Assembly (NCBI GenBank): GCA_021186555.1
Contig: JAJKFL010000008.1
Coordinates: 17,539,936 to 17,603,935 of the forward strand
Source: Reticulitermes speratus
Taxonomy: Eukaryota > Arthropoda > Insecta > Blattodea > Rhinotermitidae
Reading direction: 5' to 3'
DNA length: 64,000 nucleotides
Shown here piece after piece: positions 1 to 11,812 of this stretch. The notes below the pieces were generated by a model. That model saw only the letters and a list, made by a program, of their open reading frames with translations, was not told the origin of the DNA and made no database searches. Position numbers and translations under genes: made by a program. Positions within the stretch are counted from its first letter, which is position 1. Each line of letters opens with the position of its first letter.

Positions 1-640
1 GTTAAGGCCAGTGGAACTAAAACTCATTAACAAAACAAACTAGTTCCAATACTCTGAAGGAAGTGTATACTCATTTTCAGTGAAGTCATCCTGAAATGGG
101 TGTGGGGTTGTCTGGATTTGATAACCTGTGCCCTAGGAACTTCGCCTGGCTGGATTAGGTGGGACCACTGTGTGTGTGTGTGCACGTGCGTGCATATCAG
201 AATATGAAGAAGGTGTTGGAGAGACTTAAAATTGTCTCAGATAACAACAGATGCTAATACTCATCTCTACAGCTCTCATCACAGTCAACATTTATGATCT
301 GCATTCCTGCTACTCAGAGCTGCTTCTTTAATGAGTGCAAGCATTTGTTTTTGCTTGTCAAAACTGACAGAAGTTCTTGTAAATATTTTTGAAAAAATTT
401 ATATTGGAACTGTTGGGTGCAAACAGTGGTTAACAACAGACAAATAAATCCTGGAGACCCTAATAAAATCCAGTGATGACTGTATTGACATCTTAACAGA
501 TGAAGTGTCATCTCTGTTATTACATTCCTTTATCACTTCACAGCAAAGTAAATTTCTCACTGAAGTGAAATCTGCTATTGAACCAAGTGAATGTGTGGTG
601 TTAGCTGATTGTGCCAAGAATTATTCCTTTCTTATGGAAG
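1..640. other. no recognisable gene; AT-rich, short TG run
   Basis: I see no exon with credible splice signals here. A short (TG)n run lies near 170-182. The open frames are short and unconvincing. Confidence 0.4.
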
Positions 641-1460
641 ACTAAGATCAAGTATACACATCTATGGATCATTGCTCAAGCTGCAGTTTAGTGCTTTGCC
701 ATTTACTTTAACAAGGGCATTTCAGCTGAGTTACCCATGAAAATTTAAGTGTTATATAATCACTTTTGTTTATCAGTCCTGAAGAAGGTAGTATACTCCT
801 TTGATGGTTATACATCTCAGTATTAAAACCAGAACAATTTTCTAAACCTCACCTTAGAGCAGAAGGACTTTGTGCTGCCAGCCATGGCAGGAAGAGTGCA
901 TATGATATCCTGGGTGTAACTCTTAAAATACTTGAGCCACTTTGTGCATTGACCTAATTGAGGATAAATTATGACTCCAAAGCAGCTTTTGATTTGGCAC
1001 TTTGTAATTTAACTAACATGGATGTTGCTTGTAACAGAAAAACTATACATAAAGATTGTTATTAGACAGAATGTCTACAGGCAACGCAATCAGTGGGACC
1101 CAGAAACTGCCCGTCTTTTTGCCAGTAAGATGTGGTGTTTTTATAGCAAGGACATTTTCTTTCTTGTCAGGATCTACTGCATGACTGGAACATCTGACTT
1201 GAGAGCATTACTAGACTTGTCACATGCTTCTGTGATGCATCTTGGTGGTTAGGGTGTGTGTTGTCTCTAGATGAGAACACAGACAAAGTGAAAATTACTT
1301 TCTTTCATCCCTGTGGTTTATCACCATCTTTTGTTCATCCTTTATGCTCAGATATCCTAAATATTTTTCACACAGTACTAATGGAAATGGACTCAGGAAC
1401 TGCAGTAGGGCATACATTGATACTGAGGTCAAATGATGACCTTTTATGATGAATCAGTCA
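640..1460 (+). pseudogene. possible decayed transposon-type ORF fragments
   Basis: Two short open frames (1022-1252 and 1258-1449) follow one another on the plus strand in different frames with stops between them. The second carries a stretch resembling the F-x-H-P-x-G-x-S-x-S-F pattern that I associate with mobile-element proteins of unknown family. It reads like an old, frame-broken copy of a repeat protein rather than a host gene. There is no clear terminal repeat. The assignment is weak. Confidence 0.25.
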
Positions 1461-3202
1461 CTGAAGTAGCAGTGTAACTAAGTGAAGCATTGTGCAGGTA
1501 ATCAGCTTGTTTTCAATTGCACAGCTGAATTAACGACTCATCAGCAGTCTTTCATCCGCTCATTAATATTTTTCTTGTGAAGAGCAAAAGTATCTAGTTA
1601 TATATTGTAATACTGTATAACAGCAGTGAGCAAATAATGGCCCTGCTACTTTTGCTATGTGGCCCACGATCTAATTTCAGAAACACGCCTCTACTCCCCC
1701 TCTGGGCCTTCGTGGCCTGTTCTAGGGAGAACTTTACCTTTACCTATTGACAGTACAACATTTTCTATACCAGAATTTAAATAGAAGTTCCATCTCACAT
1801 GAAAGTAACTATCATGCTACTTGGCTTTATTGCTTATAGGTTTAGAAATTTGGAAAATAATGTGGTGGCTACATGAAAGCGTGTGGCAACACAACGTGTG
1901 TCTTGAAGTGCTTTTATCATAGAAATCTCTGCCTCTTTCATTCCTTTTGTTTTATTAATCACAGTATAGGACGAAATGGGAAAGGCCAATAACAGTAGAG
2001 ACAGAAGTAAGGCCTTAATAGGTAAGATTGCTTTCAAATTTCATACCGTTTATACAATTTTAAATAAGTTTTACCACCCAAATATTGACACTGTTGATGA
2101 CAGGGTATTATCATTAATGATACATAAGTGAAAAATACAGATATTATTTACAATGTGGCCTACAAGCATTTTATCTCTTGATTTGACCTTCATGTGCAAA
2201 AGGTTGCTCACCACCATTCTATAACTTCTGATTTCAAGATGGTCCCAGACTGAATTTCAGAGAGTTACTGGGATAGTAAATGGCATTATTATATTATATT
2301 ATTATATATTTGTATATTGTATTATTATATATTTTTATATTATATATATTTAAAAAGCACATTTTTAGCAATTCAAGATAAAAATTGACCTTTACAATTT
2401 TTCTCCAATAGTAAAACTGTGTGGCATATTATTGTACAGAGCTTGTAATCAGCTTTCAAACAGACTTTGAATTAGCTGTCTAGACCCAGTGGAACCAAAA
2501 TTATGGCAATTAAAGTTCACAACTTTGCCAAAATTTCATAACTTTGGAAATTCTGGATCACCATTATTTCAGAACAGTTACACGAAGAGCACTCAAAGTT
2601 AGTATGGATACTTTAATGTGTGATAACAAGTAACTTTAATTGTCATGACAATTATTGAAGGTTGGTTTGTGAGCTGTGTTGGTAAGATGCACAGTGACGT
2701 GATATTTGGTAGTGGCAAAACTGTGCTACAACTTGGACATTTTGTTTTGTTCTATTATTATTTAGAGATAAGCTTTGGACTGGTGTTACTTTGTCATGAA
2801 TTACTGTGTGTTGAAAATGAATTTAGTCCTATAATGGATTTAACAGGTCTTATTATTCCGTGACTTTTCCATGATTCTTCCCATTTTTTGTGTTTATTAC
2901 ATTTATTGGAAGAAGCAGAAGGTAATACATGAAGCCAATAGCCTGAATATATTATTTTGATCTGGGTAAGTTTTTACTCTTCATCAGGTCATGTTTGTAA
3001 TTTGAAACTGATGACTGGGTTTAGATGGAAGCAATTTTCTGTACTGAAAGACCTAAATATTGGTGACACTGATCTTTGAAGTGAGATGAGAAATAAACTT
3101 TACAAGTAATGATGTAGTGATAGAGAACAGTTTTTAGTATACAAAATTAGAGCTTTCTTTTACTGTTAATAATTTTTTTTCCTTTGACCCCATTTAATTT
3201 AG
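1461..3202. other. AT-rich non-coding, probably intron of the gene ending at 4558
   Basis: No supported exon. A strongly AT-rich TATTATAT tract lies at about 2284-2352. The stretch ends in a pyrimidine run and an AG acceptor at 3201-3202, so at least its 3' part is intron. Upstream exons of the gene were not identified. Confidence 0.4.
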
Positions 3203-4558
3203 ACAAGTAAAGAAGACTCCTCTGAAGCACAGGTAAGAATAAATCAGGAGAATATACCAACATCTCCTGCTATTACACAGTGCAATAGTAGCAACATACG
3301 ACATATCTTTGATAGAGGGACTGTTTCTTCACACAATTCCAGCACTTGGAGTCTGGAACAAGCGATGGATAAGTTTATTTGTGGTAACTCCTGCACTGAC
3401 TCAGGTCTTTTATATATGAAAGATCCCTTAGAGCCTTTGAAAACTGGCCTGCCAAATGCAAATAGCATCTTAGCTTATGCCAATTCTGCCATATTAAAAC
3501 CCAATAGAAGTACTTCAGAAACATTTGGTGCTGTCAATGCAAACGGAGCAGCGGGTGGGCCTGGAACTGAAGCTGTTTCGAGATTTGAAAATGGAGGAAC
3601 TATAATGTCACATATGAGAACATATGGGGTTGAGATGGGAAGGAACCCCAGAGTTTACCATCTGTATCAAGGAAATTGCGTTAATGGTGATGCATTTGGT
3701 CCGGGACAAAAATATGATTACCCTGTTGATTTGCTAAAACCACAAATGAGGAACTACTCAGATGGAGATTATAGACTGCAAAAGCAGAGGTATTTGCGTG
3801 GGGCAACTCACACCCCAATATTGTTCTCAGGTGACGTCAGAACTAATGAGCATGTGGAGGGCACACAACTGTCACTACAGGAAAGAGCTGCTCAGTCTGA
3901 ACTATTTTATGATCAGATCCTTGGCACATTCAACAGACTCAAGGTTGGTACAGCTATAAGAGGGTCCACAGTAGGACTGAATACTATTCCAACTATTGGC
4001 AGCATCAGAACCGAATTTACATTACCATGGAATCAGAATTTTGTCGCCCAGAAGTGTTTACAGGACTCAAAATTTGATGAAAATTTGACATCAGTCAGTG
4101 GTACAGGTGGTACGAACATGTGGGCTGGAGGGAATCAGGCTTCGTCATTCGAAAAATGTATGCCAAGTATGAAATCTTGCGATGCAGCAGATAATGTTGC
4201 AGTAAACATGTGTAATGCAACTTCATGGAAAGGGAAACGGAATGATACTGTCAGACTAGAATCACTGCCTACTTTAGACTCAGGCAGTGCTGTATTTATG
4301 AACAGCAACAAAATAGACAAGTCTCTTGCATCCTTTGAAGGAAAACAAGAAATTTTACAGTCAGATGTGGGCAGTATTTTACCAGCACCATTATGTAGGT
4401 CTGGTGTTTTCTGCAGAAATGCAGCTGTTGGCATACAGAATCACAGCAGCAACATTAACCGGGCTCCAGGCAACCCAGTTTACATTGGTGGAAGGCACAG
4501 TAGTGTTAGCCAGCCAAGCAAAGTGCTTGAGGCTCCTCCTTTCGTGAATTCATTCTAA
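3203..4558 (+). CDS. 3' terminal coding exon of an unidentified protein
   Basis: An open frame of about 451 codons runs from a pyrimidine-tract acceptor (AG at 3201-3202) to a TAA at 4556-4558, far longer than chance in this AT-rich sequence. I do not recognise the family. The product is hydrophilic and rich in Ser, Asn and Gly, with no membrane segment or signal peptide in this part, so it looks like a disordered C-terminal tail. An internal methionine at 3365 could start a 397-residue product, but the open frame continues back to the splice acceptor, so this is more likely the last exon of a larger gene. A CAG|GTAAGA donor-like site at about 3233-3235 could give an alternative short exon. 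An AATAAA follows in the 3' UTR. Confidence 0.6.
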   Translation, partial: TSKEDSSEAQVRINQENIPTSPAITQCNSSNIRHIFDRGTVSSHNSSTWSLEQAMDKFICGNSCTDSGLLYMKDPLEPLKTGLPNANSILAYANSAILKPNRSTSETFGAVNANGAAGGPGTEAVSRFENGGTIMSHMRTYGVEMGRNPRVYHLYQGNCVNGDAFGPGQKYDYPVDLLKPQMRNYSDGDYRLQKQRYLRGATHTPILFSGDVRTNEHVEGTQLSLQERAAQSELFYDQILGTFNRLKVGTAIRGSTVGLNTIPTIGSIRTEFTLPWNQNFVAQKCLQDSKFDENLTSVSGTGGTNMWAGGNQASSFEKCMPSMKSCDAADNVAVNMCNATSWKGKRNDTVRLESLPTLDSGSAVFMNSNKIDKSLASFEGKQEILQSDVGSILPAPLCRSGVFCRNAAVGIQNHSSNINRAPGNPVYIGGRHSSVSQPSKVLEAPPFVNSF

Positions 4559-4904
4559 ATGGATCTAAGGTCTTCCAACACTGGGTCTGATGTCAAATGT
4601 TTGTAGAGTTTTTTTTTACAGCTTCTATTGTCATGTATCATATCAAAGAAAAACAAAAAAATGTGTTTTTTTAACATAACTAATAATACAGCTCTGAGTA
4701 CTGGTGCATCATATGGTGTAAGTACGGAGATGTTAAATGGTCATTATATTTAAGTGTGATCTTTGTTCAGTTTGATTGTAATACTTTTTCCTACCCAAAG
4801 TTAAATAACAGATTGTAATACTGCATCATCTTTAATTTTTTGGCATTTGTAGGATGTGTAGAGTTTAAATATTATTCGTTTCATGTGGTCTTGGTATTTT
4901 TTTT

Positions 4905-4910
4905 AATAAA
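4905..4910 (+). terminator. polyadenylation signal AATAAA
   Basis: AATAAA lies about 350 bases after the stop codon at 4558, at a plausible 3' UTR distance. A second AATAAA-like site near 5515 could serve a longer transcript. Confidence 0.4.
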
Positions 4911-6780
4911 TTTAATTTAAAGTTATTGATACCTTCAGGAGAATCAAAGAAAACAGTTTGGCATTTTACATACTTTTCATTTAATTATGCTTAAAATTAT
5001 GCAATAGCATTTTTAGAGAGAAAAATTTGTTTGTCAGTTTGTAAATGAACTGTTGAAGAAATTCTGCAGTACATAAGTGCATTACAAGTATCTCCTCTAT
5101 TATAATTTTTCCAGATCATCTACAAGATGTTCTGCTTAATTTGATTATTCAATTTTTCTCCAGCTAGAACCACGGTTGTAACACTGATTGTACAGAAGTG
5201 ATGAATTACGCTACAAACTTGAATGTGCCGCCAGTCTAATAGAAAAATTTGCTTTGAGATCATCTGTGCAAATTTCTTTAAGGATTAAGAATATGTGAAC
5301 CTGGACTACTGTGCTGGTTCTCAATATATGCGTATATGTGTACATATGTATGCATGTCCTGTAGGCAGCTAGAAACATCAGCCTGAATTAACGCACAGTT
5401 CAATTCGTGATTGTAGTGTTTTGTATTTACAAAAGTACATTTACTGTAGCAGGATTTTACACAATTTTCCTCTGTGCTCACTTTGGGATATTGATGGCTC
5501 TACAGATGAAAAATAATAAAATTTGCTGCAAAATGAAGGCGTGTTATTTAAATGATTTTTTGTCATTGTTATTTATGAAGTAGTTGTTTTTCAATAAGGT
5601 ATTAGTTTAGTAACAGTTGCTGTGTTTCTGAGGCTTGGGGTTGCTCATAAATGGAAGCGTACTGAATAATGGATTTTTTCACCAAACTGCATAGTAATCA
5701 GTGCAATTTAAAAACGAATTGTGAGAAAGAAATTCAGTTCCAGGTTTGTAGTAAGATTGTAAATCTGTCAGTGGATAGTAAAAGAGTGATGTGTACTAAA
5801 CATGTATCGGTGTCATCTGACAGTTCTGATTAAACTAAAGTGTGAAAATATAAATCTCCATGATCAATATTAAATGTGTTAAAACGAGAAATAAGTGCTA
5901 CATTCATAAGACTGATTCTTCATTGCCACTGGCACTAAATGTGATTATGTTAAATATTATGACATCACTGTTGGTCTAATGCATGTGCATCCTGTTGTAG
6001 TTATCAGGGCTTTGGGTGTCATGTCTTCTGATATAGGCAGCTGAGTGCTCTCATTTCTGTGTTTTCCCACAGTCCTTCATTATTCGTCACAGTTTATCGT
6101 AATGATAAATTATATACCACTGCTAAATAAGAGACCTATGATGTGCCTAGTAGTAGATGGTTTTTCCTTGTGTTTTTTCGTATTATTTATGGATATTAAT
6201 AAGTTACAGTTTTGTGTTATATTATTTCTTATAGCATGTGGTATAGCATTGTGTTTTCCCACTTATTACTTTATTTGTGGAAGTGTGATTTGGAAGATTC
6301 TCATAAATTACAAGTGTTTGTAACTTCACTATATCCAAGGTTGAATAAATGTTTGTGTAATAACAACTTATCCGTGTTTTGGGAGAAAAGATATAAAAGG
6401 TGTGTAGTGTGGAACAATCTTCATTGAGTGGGTAAAGTGTTTTACGTCACAGAAATTGAATTGTGAGAAAACGTTAATTTTCTGAAAAATTGTGTCAGCT
6501 TAACATGTGGAATGTAATTATACCTATATGTCAGTTATGTTACAGTTACATGTGGGAAATGCATGATGCCTATTTAATGTTATGAAGGTACATGTTTTGA
6601 CCGGTGTAATTGATTTTGCTAGAAAGGTTGTTTTTATAGACTTAACTTCATATTGCGCTAAGTTTGTGACGTAACTCATTTTACACAAATGAAAATGTAT
6701 GTTATACTGCAAATTATGCAACAACAATAGTCTGTCCTGTACATAGCCTTGTTTCACTTTACAACCACAATAATAATGTT
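4911..6780. other. AT-rich stretch without a recognised gene
   Basis: Probably 3' UTR and intergenic DNA of the preceding plus-strand gene. Open frames are short and have no matching splice signals or recognisable motifs. Confidence 0.4.
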
Positions 6781-6787
6781 ATAATAT

Positions 6788-7040
6788 GGAGCTGAGATAG
6801 CTCAGTAAGTATAGTGACTTAGCCATAGGCTGTATGAGTGACAAATAGTGCTTGGATTCCCGAAGGGTAAGAGATTTTTTCTTCAAACTATCTAGACCAG
6901 CTCTGGGGCCCACTCAGCCTACTGTTCATTGGGTTCCGGGGGGTTCTTTAGTGGGACAACTCGCCTCCATCTAGTGCCGAGGTTAGGAATGTATAGAGCT
7001 ATACCTCTACTCATATATCTTCATGTTGTGTATAGGAACT
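6788..7040 (+). repeat. tRNA-derived SINE, family S4
   Basis: Starts with a tRNA-like head (GAGATAGCTCAGTAAGTATAG resembles an A box) followed by the family body: AAGAGATTTTTTCTTC, a 'gaccagctctggggcccac' block and a 'catctagtgccgaggtta' block. The same body recurs near 9.7, 11.7, 15.7, 33.0, 51.7, 54.2 and 54.5 kb in this window. Confidence 0.65.
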
Positions 7041-7436
7041 TTATTCTAGAAGATTTTTTTGTGACTGCTTCTCACAGTAAGCAGAAAGTCTTCAGATTTT
7101 ACTTCAGGCCAAGTTGCAACCATCATTGTGAACGTTTGTGTCCGTTAATGTACTTTGGGCTTATGTAATACTTTTTGAGGCCATAATAACAATAACAAAC
7201 TGTGGACTGTGGTCGCATAGTCTGTTGAGATGGGTAGTTGTGCACGGCAGCTTTGGGCAGAACTACACTGGAGTTTCAATGTGACACCGCCTCAAACTGA
7301 GTGTGCTGAATTCAGACGTGTTTTGAAGGGATTTTATAAGACGCAATCACGGAATTTTTCTCCCGCAATATGAGTTCTTTTCAACTTCGTTTTTTCTATT
7401 TTATTCGGTTTAGGTAGTTGTAGGGGCTCTTTGAAT

Positions 7437-7462
7437 GAAAAAAGAAAAAAAAAAAAAAAAAA
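7437..7462. repeat. poly(A) run
   Basis: A nearly pure A tract interrupted by one G, possibly the tail of an old retroposon. Confidence 0.5.
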
Positions 7463-7580
7463 AATCCTAGATTTCCTCATGTCATGTTGGTTACCTTGCA
7501 ACACGTCCTTTTCCCCCATTTTGCCAAATATGCATCGCCCAGTCATGCGGATGTTCAGTGGGACCACTGAACATGTTTTT

Positions 7581-8057
7581 AGGTGCGTTCGCAAAATTGC
7601 GAAAAGCGTCATGTCTGTCTGTACGTCCGTCCGCATGTAACAACTTGGTTCCTACTGGACGGATTTTCATGAAATTTATATTTGAGGATTTTTCGAAAAT
7701 CTGTCGAGAAAAATCAAGTTTATTAATATCTGACAAGAATAATGGGAACTTTACATGAAGACCTATGTAAATTTATGATATTATCTCGCTGAATTCTTCT
7801 TAGAATGAGAAGTGTTTCAGACAAATATTGTAGAGAAAATCAAAACACACATTTTATGTTGAGTAACTTTTTTCCGAAAATCGTGCCGTTTATGAGATAA
7901 TGTGGAAAAATATGGTAGAGCCAGACAGGCCACAGATGACAATATAATACGGCGCATGCGCTTTGCATGCTGGATAACTAAGGCTACAGACACACACACA
8001 AGAATATGTAATACTTATTGCTTTTCCACGGCAACAATGGTAACACGAACGCGCCCT
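7581..8057 (+). mobile_element. TIR repeat family (MITE-like), copy 1
   Basis: Begins AGGTGCGTTCGC and ends CGAACGCGCC, giving short terminal inverted repeats. The inside holds a gTctgtccgtccg run and an A/T-rich body with no long open frame. Five further copies or fragments occur at 22999-23425, 26613-27121, 44303-44738, 46097-46255 and about 50985-51276, in both orientations. Non-autonomous DNA element is the likeliest reading. Confidence 0.6.
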
Positions 8058-8314
8058 CAATGTTACATTTATACGTACGTACATTGAGTGTCTTGTTCTT
8101 TTTGTTTGCGTGTCTGTTGATCGTCGTCATTCTCTGTGTATTCAGAGTTACTTGCTTTATCAACCCTGTCCATCGTGCCTCGTTAAAAATATAAAGCAGT
8201 ATTTTATTTTTAGCACGGGAAGATGGACTGAGTTCTGAAACTGATGACATATTGTCGTCAGAACCGTATAAATCTGTAGGCATTTGTTTCATGCCCCAAT
8301 TGCAAAACTAGTAA

Positions 8315-8378
8315 CACTCATCCTTTTCTAGTGCCAAGGTTAAGAATGAGCGAAGCTTTACCTTTTCACTTTACACAG
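8315..8378 (+). repeat. fragment of SINE family S4
   Basis: Only the 'tagtgccaaggttaagaatg' block of the family remains. Confidence 0.4.
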
Positions 8379-8484
8379 ATGAATGACTAGGCTTATCAGT
8401 TTGCCGGACGCTAACGTGAAAACATTCAGAAAGTGTCTGTTGTTGTCTGATCGTACTGAGTTGTCTATCCGCTTACTAGAGCTT

Positions 8485-8759
8485 TCACAGAGTCGACAAA
8501 GTGGCATACATGCTCCAACCGACATCAAGGAAATATAGAACTGAATTTAGAAGACAGAGAATGCCAGATGCGAGCAAGAAGGCGCCTTGTCTGTTAAGCA
8601 TTTGAATAATATCTTCATCTTCTACTGTTTCGCCGTCGTCTCTGCTTGAATAGTTCTCCAGCTGAAGTTTGTATGTGACTAAAAAGAAACTGTAGCCTTC
8701 TAAGGCAACCACTCCAGCCACCAGGAACAGGATTCCACCCAGAGCATTAAATATTCGAC
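8485..8759 (-). CDS. gene A exon 4 with one-base frame deficit
   Basis: The acceptor TTTCTTCACAG is strong, and the exon encodes segments 3 and 4 with the family's GGILFLVAG and YFLDVG motifs. The exon begins GT-CGA where the family pattern needs a whole codon before the Arg codon, so after the clean donor ATT|GTAAGT of exon 3 the frame is off by one. Use of a GT four bases further on would restore the frame but is a poor donor. A missing base in this assembly is the simplest explanation. Confidence 0.7.
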
Positions 8760-11411
8760 CTGTGAAGAAATTAAATTGTTTCTTTCAGCTTAGTTTTGGA
8801 TATTGTAATGGCATTGTCTTATGACAGATTAAAATCATTTCGGAAAACTTACAATAAGTTCGGGCATTCTGTGTCCCATGACATAACTGAAGAGGATGAC
8901 TGGCGTGATGATTAGGTATATGGAGCAGATTATGTAGGGGAACAGCTGTGATGTTATGTTGTTCGGTATAGTGTTGAGACCTTCCGAATATAGAACTGTG
9001 CATATTATCGTGGTCACCTGTCACAAAAAGAAAGGTAATAGTGTTTATAAAATTTTAGCTGTTACGCATTTTTGATTGAAATTGTGAAATTAACACATCA
9101 GTTACGGTCTGCTAGGATATTACGTGTTTGAAGCTGCTTTGTGTTGTGCACCTGGTACAAGCAATACATAGCATAGGCGTGTTTTAATAATCAACGTTAA
9201 GGTTTTAAGTAATGTTGTGTAGAATGGGATGTGTACCACTTGCATCAGCTTGAAGAGGCAGGGAGCCGGGAGGCTGTAGTCGTGCGAAGTTTTATCATCA
9301 TCCAGGTTGTCAAATTGCAGGATATCTTCCCGGTTGTCTGCCCAGGATACATTATTCCGGGGCGTCGAACATGAAGGAGAATTACCATCTGGGTCAATAC
9401 TGTAATTAAACACATATGGTGAAACTCAACAAAGTTTCCGCTTTTACGTACGAAGTCCTTCTTAAGACGCCGATCCTCGGAATTCCCCTCCTTTGTGGAT
9501 CCCGGAGGATCATAACCGTCTTCACAATAACACGCCGCTGGGCCCTATCCTGAGCCAGCTGGATCCAGTCCAACCTCATACCACTCTTTTAGGCGTTTCA
9601 AAGAGTCTTTTCACATATTTCCGCCCACACGTGCCTTGCCGTACAATCCCCCACCTTAAGTCAAGGTTAGGTAAATTTAATTCCATTTCAGGGGCAAGAG
9701 ATTTTTTCTTACTCAAAAACGTCCAGACCGGCCCTTGGGCCCGCCCAACCTCCTATGCAACGGTTGCCGGGTTTTTTCCCCGGGGGTAAAGCGGCCGGGG
9801 CTTGAAGGTGACCACTGACCTCCATGTAATGACACGGTTAAGAATGAGTGGAACCTTTACTCCTATACTCCTCATTGTATGCCTTCATGGCGTGGACATG
9901 GAAAACTTTATCTTTTATTTAGGCCAACAAACCTAATCAAAACTGTATAGGCCCAACAACGTAAAACATCTGATGAATAGAATGAAGTTTTTAAACACCA
10001 TCAAAGGCCTGCAATATATTTATTCAACTATAACACAAATCCTACATGTTCCGAACTAGAATCGAAATATATAAAGTTTTTGTTATAGTTTAATAAATAA
10101 GATACCGTGTACCCTTTATGGTATTTCAGAACTATATTATCTTGAATTAAATTGTCACTCGTTAAAGACGAATACAATGAAATAATACTTGTATGTCGCT
10201 GAATTATGCAAATTTGGGTAGATACTTTCCCTCCGGTGAACATTTTATAGTTTTGTTCCTAAATAAAGTGACATAAGTGTTAGACTGACACATATATGTA
10301 CATCGGTTTGGGACGCCCACGTTTAATTTAATTGACGTCCAGGTGCCGGAACTTGGAACTTTTGGCATTAATTCGGGCTTCTTTAAATTTGTTACCTAAA
10401 TAATAATGTGGATCGACATTTTGTTTAACTAACTAATTTCATGGACTAGAGTCCTTCTTTAGAAGCCACTAGTTCCTCTGCTAGTCAAGAAATTCCCCGC
10501 ATTTTATTGAGACCGAAGGTTCATCACCGCATTCACAAGAGCCCGCCGCCTGACCCTATCCTGAGCCAGATCAGTCCAGCCTTATATCTTGAAGATCCAG
10601 TTTAATATCCTCCCATCTACGCCTAGGTCTACCAAATGGTCTGATTCCAGAATCAGCCTTGAATATCTTTACATACATTGGTTCTCAACTGGTCAAGAAA
10701 TTCCCGCATTTTGTGCAACCGGAAGGTTTATTACCATGTTTAAAAGAGCCCACCACTTGTCCCTCTTCTGAGCTAGATGATTCGATTTCACGCCATTTCA
10801 TATTCCTTTAAGATTCCTTTAAATGTTAATGCTCACACCTACGCTTAGGTCCTCCCAAATTGTCATTTTCGTTCGGTTGCCTCACCAAAACCCTGCTTGA
10901 ATTTTTCTTCCATCCTTGCGTTCCACATGCTCCATCCATCACATTCTCATTGATTTCATCACCGTAATAATATTTGGCGAGGAGTGCAAATCATGAAGCT
11001 CCTCATTATATGATTCCTGCGGTCTCCCATTACTTCCTTCCTCGTAGCACTCTGTTCTCGAGCATCCTCAGGCGGCGGTCTTACCCTGATGTGAGGGAAC
11101 GAGTTTCACACCGTTATGAAACAACAGGCACGCTGACAGTTGTGTACATTTTATTCTTTATTTTTTAGGTAGCAAACGGGAAGACAAGATATTCTGGACC
11201 GAATGATAGCAGGCATTTCCCGAATTTGACCTGAGCTAAGTGTATTCATGCATGCAGTTTTGATTACACTAATAATAATAATAATCGTAAATTGGACTGC
11301 CGCAGATTCACGATGAGCACAATGTTACCTGGAGGGTTTTAAATGTAGTAATGGTAAATTAGGCTTCTTCTTCGGCTTTTGTTCTTCAGGGGGTGATGGT
11401 AGGGTTGCCAT
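8485..11411 (-). CDS. Ssk-like four-transmembrane protein, gene A
   Basis: Four exons on the minus strand: 11411-11329 (start codon 11411-11409), 9399-9237, 9017-8853 and 8759-8485, about 228 residues. Exons 1-3 join in phase. Exon 4 is one base short of the frame it needs (see the separate entry). The N-terminus is Pro/Lys-rich, followed by an Asp/Asn-rich segment. Four hydrophobic segments follow, with a GHRMPE motif before the third and GGILFLVAG inside it. Exon number, lengths of exons 1 and 3 (83 and 165 nt) and all junction positions equal those of gene B, its closest relative. The introns before segments 1 and 3 match Snakeskin, so I infer a MARVEL-like Ssk-family membrane protein. Specific function unknown. 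An AATAAA (minus) sits at 8208-8203. Confidence 0.75.
9450..9600 (-). mobile_element. LINE 3' tail fragment
   Basis: On the minus strand it reads WIQLAQDRAQRRV..., the degenerate end of an endonuclease/reverse-transcriptase ORF (family pattern DWI-LAQDR-QWRALV), followed by the usual short 3' end. It is 5'-truncated and lies between exons 1 and 2 of gene A. Confidence 0.55.
9688..9900 (+). repeat. SINE family S4, copy lacking its head
   Basis: Contains 'ggggcaagagattttttct', 'gtccagaccggcccttgggc' and 'gacctccatgtaatg' blocks in the order seen in the other copies. Confidence 0.55.
10436..10640 (-). mobile_element. LINE 3' tail fragment
   Basis: The minus strand encodes a degenerate GRPRRRWEDIKLDL followed by the LAQDR-like tail and then the 'gcttctaaagaaggactc' end also seen at about 9450. 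5'-truncated. Confidence 0.55.
10685..10910 (-). mobile_element. LINE 3' tail fragment, second copy
   Basis: Repeats the preceding unit: the 'ggtcaagaaattcccgcatt' block and the 'cctcttctgagctaga' block are shared with 10436-10640. Confidence 0.5.
11267..11286. repeat. (AAT)n microsatellite
   Basis: About six AAT/ATA units. Confidence 0.6.
11329..11411 (-). CDS. gene A exon 1 (start codon exon)
   Basis: Reads MATLPSPPEEQKPKKK and on to a CCAG|GTAACA donor, leaving two bases of a codon, exactly the phase needed by exon 2. It is 83 nt long, the same as exon 1 of gene B, whose product starts [11 protein letters not shown]. Independent agreement in length, phase and starting residues supports the call. 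Confidence 0.7.
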
Positions 11412-11654
11412 GGTGCTGATGATGATGTAACACTGCTTGTTGTGGATACTGCCTGTATGCCTTAAGGAGGCAGACAACAAAATGTTTCCTTCCTTACAGG
11501 GCCCCTTTCTTCGCGGTGATATCAGCTGCACTAGACCCGCTTGTATTTCCTTTGCTCATTTTAACGGAAATCCTGTTTGGTTAAGTCTTGAGGTCAGCGA
11601 CTCTATGATAATCATGATATGATAAACACCTCCGAAGCATGAACTGTGGGCTAG

Positions 11655-11812
11655 ACGATCGGGGATCGATCCATAAAAGCGATGGACTTTTTTTCACTGC
11701 CACATCAGACTAGTTCAGAGGCTCACTTAGCTTGTCACTCAGTGGGTACGGGACGTAATTTCCTCGGTGTAAACCGGCCGGAGCATGAAGCTTGAACACA
11801 AGGAAGACTTTA
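11655..11812 (+). repeat. SINE family S4, decayed copy
   Basis: Holds the 'gatcgatccataa' B-box-like block, 'gttcagaggctcactta' and 'ccggccggagcatgaagctt'. Confidence 0.45.

Noticed and set aside
7334-7760. Overlapping open frames of 66-100 codons
   Set aside because: They cover a poly(A) tract and the TIR repeat; the same frames reappear at other copies only because the repeat does.
8785-9024. Second overlapping frame over gene A exon 3
   Set aside because: Shadow of the true exon; only the other frame continues the family motifs and joins in phase.
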